NCBI GenBank assembly: GCA_025463105.1 | Contig: JAOAPW010000243.1 | Span: forward strand, 1-9,832 | DNA: 9,832 nucleotides | Direction of reading: 5' to 3' | Origin: Candidatus Acidiferrum typicum | GTDB taxonomy: Bacteria > Acidobacteriota > Terriglobia > Acidiferrales > UBA7541 | Part shown: positions 5,772-9,832 of the stretch, piece by piece | Numbering within the stretch: position 1 is the first letter of the stretch | Layout: every line of letters begins with the position of its first letter | Made by a program: the position numbers and the translations under genes | Notes under the pieces: model-generated | The model's database searches: none | Seen by the model: the letters and a program-made list of their open reading frames with translations, nothing else | What the model was told of the DNA's origin: nothing

Positions 5772-7421
5772 ATGCGAGTCAATAGCTGCCGCTGGAGAGA
5801 ATTGAAGATCTGCGTGGCTGCGAGCTCGCTGTTCCTGTTCTCTGCGGTTGTTCACGGACAAGACGCATCAACGGCGGCGCGGTCCAGCTCACCGGCGTCT
5901 GAGCGGGAGGCTGGACCGGAAATCCGCGCTCTGGCTGACTTGATTCGCGACTTGCAAGCGCAGGTGCAGACACTGAATTCGCAATTGAGCGAATTGCGAA
6001 ACGAAGAACAACGCACCAGCGAAGAGGCTCATGAACTGCGCCACGAACTGGATCTTGCAAAAGGACGGACGCTTTCAACGCCCAACGCAAGTTTGGATTC
6101 CACTCCGTCGTCCGTCTCGCAAGGTTATCCTCCACCCAGCAGGCCAGCTTCGCCCGGGGCGCCTGCTTCCGCGCAGAATCAATCGGTCCCGGATGGTTCC
6201 TCCAGGTCCGACGAAGATCAGCAGCTGATCGATGGCAAACTGAATGACCTGTATCAGACAAAAGTGGAAAGCGGATCAAAATACCGGTTGCGCCTTTCCG
6301 GCCTCGTGCTGCTGAACATGTTCGACAATCACGGAACCGTTGATAATCAGGATTATCCTGCTGTCGCGGAACCTGCACAGACACCACCCTTGTTCATTGT
6401 TCCCAGCACTTTCGGAGGAACACTCCGCCAATCCCAAATTGAACTTCAGGCATTCGGTCCTGACGTTGCCGGGGCGCGAACCAGCGCGGACGTGGAATTT
6501 GATTTTGCCGGAGGCTTCCCCTTCACGCCGAACGGCGCCGCAATGGGAGTGGTTCGCCTGCGCACGGGAACGATTCGACTGGATTGGGCCAATACTTCGA
6601 TCGTTGCCGGCCAGGACCGCTTATTTTTCGCACCGCTTGCTCCCACGTCCCTGGCCACGCTCGCTGTTCCGGCGCTGTCCTATGCGGGGAACTTGTGGGC
6701 GTGGACGCCGCAGGTTCGTATCGAGCATCGCTTCGTCTTGTCGGATACTTCGAGCGTCTCAGTCCAAGGCGGAATTCTCGATTCACTGTCGGGCGATTAT
6801 CCGGTGGACTCGTATACGCGCTATCCGACCTGGGGCGAAATGTCGGGACAGCCCGCCTATGCCTCCAGAATTTCCCTGAGCCATCGCGTGTTTGGACAGA
6901 ATCTTACCGTCGGGCTTGGCGGATATTATGCCCGGCAGAACTGGGGTTTCGGCCGAATTGTGAATGGGTGGGCGGGAACCACGGATGTTACTCTGCCTCT
7001 CGGAAAATTATTTGAATTCACGGGCGAATTTTACCGCGGCCGGGCTGTGGCGGGTTTGGGCGGCGGTATTGGTCAAAGCGCTTTATTTACAGGCTCATTT
7101 ATTGATCCTGCCACACCTATTAAGGGACTCGATTCAATGGGAGGCTGGGCGCAGTTGAAATTCAAGCCCCGAACAAATTTTGAAATCAATGGCGCGCTCG
7201 GATTGGATAACCCGTTTGCGAGCGAGCTGCGAAGTTTCACTTCGAACCCAATTTATCTTAACTCGTTCACTCGAAACTTGAGTCCGCTTGTAAATTTCAT
7301 TTATCAGGTTCGATCGGACATTTTGTTTTCGACCGAATTCCGCCGCCTGCAAACCACCATCCTGGACTTCGGCTCCAATAAGGCTAACCTTATTAATTTC
7401 AGTGTTGGGTATATATTCTAG
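5772..7421 (+). CDS. Outer-membrane porin-like protein with N-terminal coiled coil
   Basis: The 549-residue product begins with a signal peptide (hydrophobic VAASSLFLFSAVV, likely cleavage after HG at residue 29). Residues about 50-98 form a heptad-rich coiled coil (IRALADLIRDLQAQVQTL, LSELRNEEQ). A Pro/Ser/Ala-rich linker follows to about 145, then a long beta-barrel region from about 168 to the end, starting YRLRLSGLVLLNMFDN. The last residue is Phe (SVGYIF), the usual C-terminal signal for outer-membrane barrel assembly. The plan recalls trimeric porins such as DcaP, where a coiled coil projects into the periplasm, but assignment to that family is tentative. ATG 5772 is chosen because GGGGAGGG lies 4 nt upstream and it gives a proper signal peptide; an upstream in-frame ATG at 5709 would prepend unrelated residues. 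It sits between the kinase and the cupredoxin and probably shares their transcript. Substrate unknown. Confidence 0.82.
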   Translation: MRVNSCRWRELKICVAASSLFLFSAVVHGQDASTAARSSSPASEREAGPEIRALADLIRDLQAQVQTLNSQLSELRNEEQRTSEEAHELRHELDLAKGRTLSTPNASLDSTPSSVSQGYPPPSRPASPGAPASAQNQSVPDGSSRSDEDQQLIDGKLNDLYQTKVESGSKYRLRLSGLVLLNMFDNHGTVDNQDYPAVAEPAQTPPLFIVPSTFGGTLRQSQIELQAFGPDVAGARTSADVEFDFAGGFPFTPNGAAMGVVRLRTGTIRLDWANTSIVAGQDRLFFAPLAPTSLATLAVPALSYAGNLWAWTPQVRIEHRFVLSDTSSVSVQGGILDSLSGDYPVDSYTRYPTWGEMSGQPAYASRISLSHRVFGQNLTVGLGGYYARQNWGFGRIVNGWAGTTDVTLPLGKLFEFTGEFYRGRAVAGLGGGIGQSALFTGSFIDPATPIKGLDSMGGWAQLKFKPRTNFEINGALGLDNPFASELRSFTSNPIYLNSFTRNLSPLVNFIYQVRSDILFSTEFRRLQTTILDFGSNKANLINFSVGYIF

Positions 7422-7438
7422 TGGGGTGATTCAGCAAA

Positions 7439-8194
7439 ATGCGGCGCTCACAACGTTCCTTCTGCCTGGCCGTTCTGTTCGCATGCGCCTGCACGTTGCT
7501 CGCACAATCTCAACTGGCGCCGGTCACCGTGCAGGTTGAGATTGTTAATCCAAAAACGTCCAGGAAAGCCGCATCTGCCGGCAACCGCACCGATTCGTCC
7601 AACGTTGTCATCTGGCTTACACCCCTCCCCGCGAATAATGGATCTGCCGCCGCAACGCCCCCCGCGCATTCCGCCCCGCAGATCACACAGATTGACAAGA
7701 GCTTCTACCCGCACGTTCTTGTCGTTCAGGCGGGCACCGGCGTCCAATTCCCCAATAGAGACCCTTTCCTCCACAATGTTTTTTCTCTTTTTGATGGAAA
7801 GCGATTTGACCTTGGATTCTATGAAGCCGGATCCAGTAAGACAGTGCGCTTCGACCGCATAGGAGTGAGCTATCTCTTCTGCAACATTCACCCGGAGATG
7901 AGCGCGGCCGTCGTCGCCGTGGACACTCCTTATTTTGGATTGTCGAATGACGCCGGACGCGTCACGATCTCTAATGTTCCCGATGGACGCTATCAATTGA
8001 ACGTCTGGTACGAACGAAGTTTGCCTGAGGACTTGAAAACTGTCAGCCGTGTAGTATCGATCGCCGAAGGCGCGCGGAGTTTAGAGACAATTAAAGTAAA
8101 GGAAAACGTTAATTTCAGCTTGGAACATAAAAACAAATATGGGCAGGAGTACATTCCTCCCGCGAACACCAGCCCTGTTTACGGCCGGCCCTGA
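7439..8194 (+). CDS. Exported cupredoxin-like (type 1 copper) protein, 'methylamine utilization'-like
   Basis: The 251-residue protein starts with a signal sequence (MRRSQR, then a hydrophobic run). Cleavage after about residue 22 is likely; Cys16 after L-F-A makes lipidation possible but less likely. After an Ala/Pro-rich insert (about 62-80), a plastocyanin-like fold spans about 82-162: FPNRDPFLHNVFS supplies His112, and FCNIHPEMSA supplies Cys148, His151 and Met154. This is the complete ligand set of a type 1 copper site. A carboxypeptidase-regulatory-like beta-sandwich seems to follow (NDAGRVTISNVPDGRYQLNVWYE, about 170-192 and onward). Such proteins are often auto-annotated as methylamine utilization proteins, without proof of that pathway; no methylamine dehydrogenase genes are present here. 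The likely role is periplasmic electron transfer or copper binding. It starts 17 bp after the porin with GGGGTGA as ribosome binding site. Confidence 0.85.
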   Translation: MRRSQRSFCLAVLFACACTLLAQSQLAPVTVQVEIVNPKTSRKAASAGNRTDSSNVVIWLTPLPANNGSAAATPPAHSAPQITQIDKSFYPHVLVVQAGTGVQFPNRDPFLHNVFSLFDGKRFDLGFYEAGSSKTVRFDRIGVSYLFCNIHPEMSAAVVAVDTPYFGLSNDAGRVTISNVPDGRYQLNVWYERSLPEDLKTVSRVVSIAEGARSLETIKVKENVNFSLEHKNKYGQEYIPPANTSPVYGRP

Positions 8195-8203
8195 AAATCG
8201 CCC

Positions 8204-8956
8204 TCAGACTGTTTTGTCGCTCGAGTAGCAGAGGCGCTCGAGATTGCATTCAGCGCAACGCGGCTTGCGCGCCTGGCAGATCTTGCGCCCGTGCCAGATC
8301 AGCTGGTGCGAAAACAGGATCCATTTCTCCCGCGGAATAATTTTCATCAAATCCTGTTCGATTTTCCTGGGATCGGTATTGCGTGACAGGTCGAGCCGCT
8401 CCGAGAGCCGCGCCACATGGGTATCGACGACAACGCCGGAAGCAATACCATACGCCGTACCGAGGACGACATTTGCCGTTTTTCGAGCCGCACCGGGAAG
8501 CGTCAGAACCTCTTCCATCGTGCGTGGCACTTCTCCGGCAAATTCCTCGAGTAGCTTCTTGCTGGCGCCGATGATGGATTTTGTCTTGTTCCGGAAAAAG
8601 CCTGTTGGCCGGATGTCCTGCTCGAGCTCGTTCGGATCCGCGTACGCGAAATCTTTTGGCGTGCGATATTTCTTAAACAGCTCTTTGGTGACCAGGTTGA
8701 CGCGCACGTCCGTGCATTGCGCCGAAAGAATCGTCGAAATCAGCAATTGAAACGGATTCTCGTGCACCAGGGCGCACGTTACGTCAGGGTAGGCCTCGTC
8801 GAGCTTTTCAAGGATTGCGTGCACGCGCTGAGGATTCGTTCCCGCCGCTTTCGTCAGAATTGCGCGCGCGGTTGAAGGCCGTAAATTAAGTTTGCGCGAG
8901 CCGGGTTTTGATTCCAGCGCAGGCTTGGCAATTTTTTTGTGTTTTTGTTTTTTCAT
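8204..8956 (-). CDS. nth: Endonuclease III (DNA glycosylase/AP lyase)
   Basis: Endonuclease III removes oxidised pyrimidines from DNA and nicks the abasic site in base-excision repair. The 250-residue product has the helix-hairpin-helix LPGAARKTANVVL with catalytic Lys159, the catalytic Asp178 (VVVDTHVARL), and a C-terminal [4Fe-4S] motif Cys227-x6-Cys234-x2-Cys237-x5-Cys243. ILSAQCTD is also diagnostic. The start at 8956 gives a basic N-terminal tail (MKKQKHKKIAK) about 20-30 residues longer than in the classic enzyme. The frame stays open upstream to a TTG at 9094, but that extension shows no family resemblance. There is no strong ribosome binding site, so the exact start is uncertain. The second glycine of the usual hairpin (GVG) is Ala here. 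It lies 134 bp downstream of rdgB and converges with the cupredoxin gene, 9 bp away. Confidence 0.96.
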   Translation of the reverse strand: MKKQKHKKIAKPALESKPGSRKLNLRPSTARAILTKAAGTNPQRVHAILEKLDEAYPDVTCALVHENPFQLLISTILSAQCTDVRVNLVTKELFKKYRTPKDFAYADPNELEQDIRPTGFFRNKTKSIIGASKKLLEEFAGEVPRTMEEVLTLPGAARKTANVVLGTAYGIASGVVVDTHVARLSERLDLSRNTDPRKIEQDLMKIIPREKWILFSHQLIWHGRKICQARKPRCAECNLERLCYSSDKTV

Positions 8957-9090
8957 TGCTGCCCGGCGCATGAATATAGCACATGGAAGGGATGTACGAC
9001 CTGCCGGCGCTACGAAACAGTCTCGCCGCATGACATATCCGATCTTACGTTCGCGGCCTTGCACGATTCCAAAAATGCAACCTAAGCGAT

Positions 9091-9708
9091 TCAACAGTCA
9101 GATAAAAGGAAATCGAGCGCTTTGCGAAAAGCTTTTCCGCGATGACTGTGCTGATTTTTTTCCTCGCGAGTGGTTTCCGCAAATGTCTTTCCGAGTACGG
9201 GGAAGAAAAAAATCGGATCGTATCCAAACCCGTTCTCTCCGCGCGGCGCTTCGAGCAACTCTCCCTCGGCCGATGCGGAAAAAACTCCGCGAGCCTCGCC
9301 CCGCTCGACTAGAGCGACGACGCATACGAACTGCGCGCGGCGGTCTTGGCGTTTTTTGCCGCGCATCGCATCGACCAATTTGCATATGCGATCTGCGTCC
9401 GACGCGTCCGGTCCCGCATAACGAGCGGAATGCACGCCTGGAGCTCCGCCGAGAGCCGGCACAACCAGCCCCGAATCATCCGCAATCACAAGTCCTTCGG
9501 AAAAATGGCTGTAGTGCAGGGCCTTGCCCAGAGCATTTTCACCAAACGTGCTTGCGGCCTCATCAAATTTTGGCAACGCGTCGAAATCCGGAATCAAGCC
9601 AAGATCGAGCGTTGCCCCGGCGGACGCGGCCAGCGCGCGATATTCGCGCAACTTGCCTGCATTTGACGAAGCCACGATCAAGCGAATGGATTTATTTTGC
9701 CCGGACAC
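9091..9708 (-). CDS. rdgB: XTP/dITP pyrophosphatase (RdgB/HAM1 family)
   Basis: This enzyme hydrolyses non-canonical purine triphosphates (dITP, dXTP, ITP) to monophosphates and keeps them out of DNA and RNA. From a GTG at 9708 the product is 205 residues, close to family size. Motifs: ASSNAGKLREY near the N-terminus (Lys19, nucleotide binding), FGENALGKA with Glu57, IADDSGL with Asp77/Asp78 (metal and catalysis), GENGFGYDPIFF (about 157-168), and SHRGKAF (188-194). An in-frame TTG at 9804 would add 32 residues lying over the rph coding region and is unlikely. With GTG 9708 the gene overlaps the 3' end of rph by 17 bp in another frame, consistent with translational coupling. No strong ribosome binding site is visible before the GTG. 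The rph-rdgB order is common in bacteria. Confidence 0.94.
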   Translation of the reverse strand: MSGQNKSIRLIVASSNAGKLREYRALAASAGATLDLGLIPDFDALPKFDEAASTFGENALGKALHYSHFSEGLVIADDSGLVVPALGGAPGVHSARYAGPDASDADRICKLVDAMRGKKRQDRRAQFVCVVALVERGEARGVFSASAEGELLEAPRGENGFGYDPIFFFPVLGKTFAETTREEKNQHSHRGKAFRKALDFLLSDC

Positions 9709-9832
9709 GGAAATTCGTCTGCACCAAAGTGGATTGATGTTCGGTAAGGCGCCGAATTCCTGCCGCCGCAAGCGCCAGCAGATCCTGCAATTCCGCGCCG
9801 GCAAACGGTTGTCCTTCGGCCGTGGCCTGAAC
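9692..9832 (-). CDS. rph: Ribonuclease PH, C-terminal end (partial, cut by right window edge)
   Basis: Reading leftward from the window edge, a 46-codon open frame ends in TAA at 9694-9692. The encoded end contains VQATAEGQPFAGAELQDLLA followed by LAAAGIRRLTEHQ, which matches the conserved C-terminus of ribonuclease PH (VQGTAEG-PF---EL--LL-LA--GI). RNase PH is a phosphorolytic 3'-5' exoribonuclease that trims tRNA precursors. The active-site part lies outside the window. The short tail after TEHQ (STLVQTNFRVRAK) is less conserved. Overlap with rdgB and the usual rph-rdgB gene order support the call. Confidence 0.85.
   Translation of the reverse strand, partial: VQATAEGQPFAGAELQDLLALAAAGIRRLTEHQSTLVQTNFRVRAK

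Noticed and set aside
6340..6879. Overlapping plus-strand frame within the porin gene
   Set aside because: Arg/Pro-rich low-complexity translation, out of frame with a coherent barrel protein.
8195..8203. Bidirectional terminator between the cupredoxin and nth genes
   Set aside because: Only 9 bp separate the stops and no stem followed by a T-run was seen on either strand nearby.
8957..9094. 46-codon N-terminal extension of endonuclease III from a TTG start
   Set aside because: The extension does not resemble the family; its TTG overlaps the rdgB stop by chance, and a start at 8956 gives a normal-length protein.
8892..9737. Plus-strand open frame of 281 codons across rdgB and the rdgB-nth gap
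   Set aside because: Composition is dominated by Arg and Pro with no motifs; the opposite strand encodes clear RdgB motifs.
1..9832. CRISPR array, tRNA/rRNA, insertion sequence, defence or phage genes
   Set aside because: No regular repeats, no cloverleaf-like segments, no transposase, integrase or nuclease-defence motifs were found. Nth is a repair enzyme in a housekeeping cluster.

Overview
The window looks like chromosomal DNA from a Gram-negative soil bacterium, most likely a member of the Acidobacteriota. GC content is moderate. There are several outer-membrane barrel proteins, a cupredoxin of the type often annotated 'methylamine utilization protein', paired DUF3147 membrane proteins and a DUF6496 small basic protein. 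The phylum assignment is inferred from gene content and protein style, not from a marker gene.

Layout. Positions 1-1649 are on the minus strand and code for envelope proteins: a secreted ice-binding-like lipoprotein (Big_5 plus DUF3494), then a partial OmpA/OprF-like outer-membrane protein that runs off the left edge. Positions 1650-2033 are an AT-rich divergent intergenic region holding a promoter for the lipoprotein, an operator-like palindrome on its -10 box, and a possible 29-residue ORF with a good ribosome binding site. Positions 2034-2801 (plus) hold two adjoining, visibly homologous four-helix DUF3147 proteins. Positions 2948-3136 encode a 62-residue Lys/Arg-rich DUF6496 protein. Positions 3137-3453 are non-coding and contain two hairpins.

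Positions 3454-8194 (plus) form the most interesting unit. A membrane-bound hybrid histidine kinase (periplasmic Cache-like sensor, HAMP, HisKA, HATPase, receiver) is followed by an outer-membrane porin with an N-terminal periplasmic coiled coil, then by an exported blue-copper-type protein with a complete His-Cys-His-Met ligand set. Gaps are 77 and 17 bp, so co-transcription is likely. I infer an envelope sensing, uptake or redox module. Its signal and output are unknown: no separate response regulator or phosphotransfer protein is encoded here.

Positions 8204-9832 (minus) are a housekeeping nucleic-acid cluster read right to left: the C-terminus of ribonuclease PH (rph, cut by the right edge), the dITP/XTP pyrophosphatase RdgB (overlapping rph), and endonuclease III (nth). 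The cupredoxin and nth genes converge with only 9 bp between their stop codons. No tRNA, rRNA, CRISPR array, insertion sequence or phage gene was seen.
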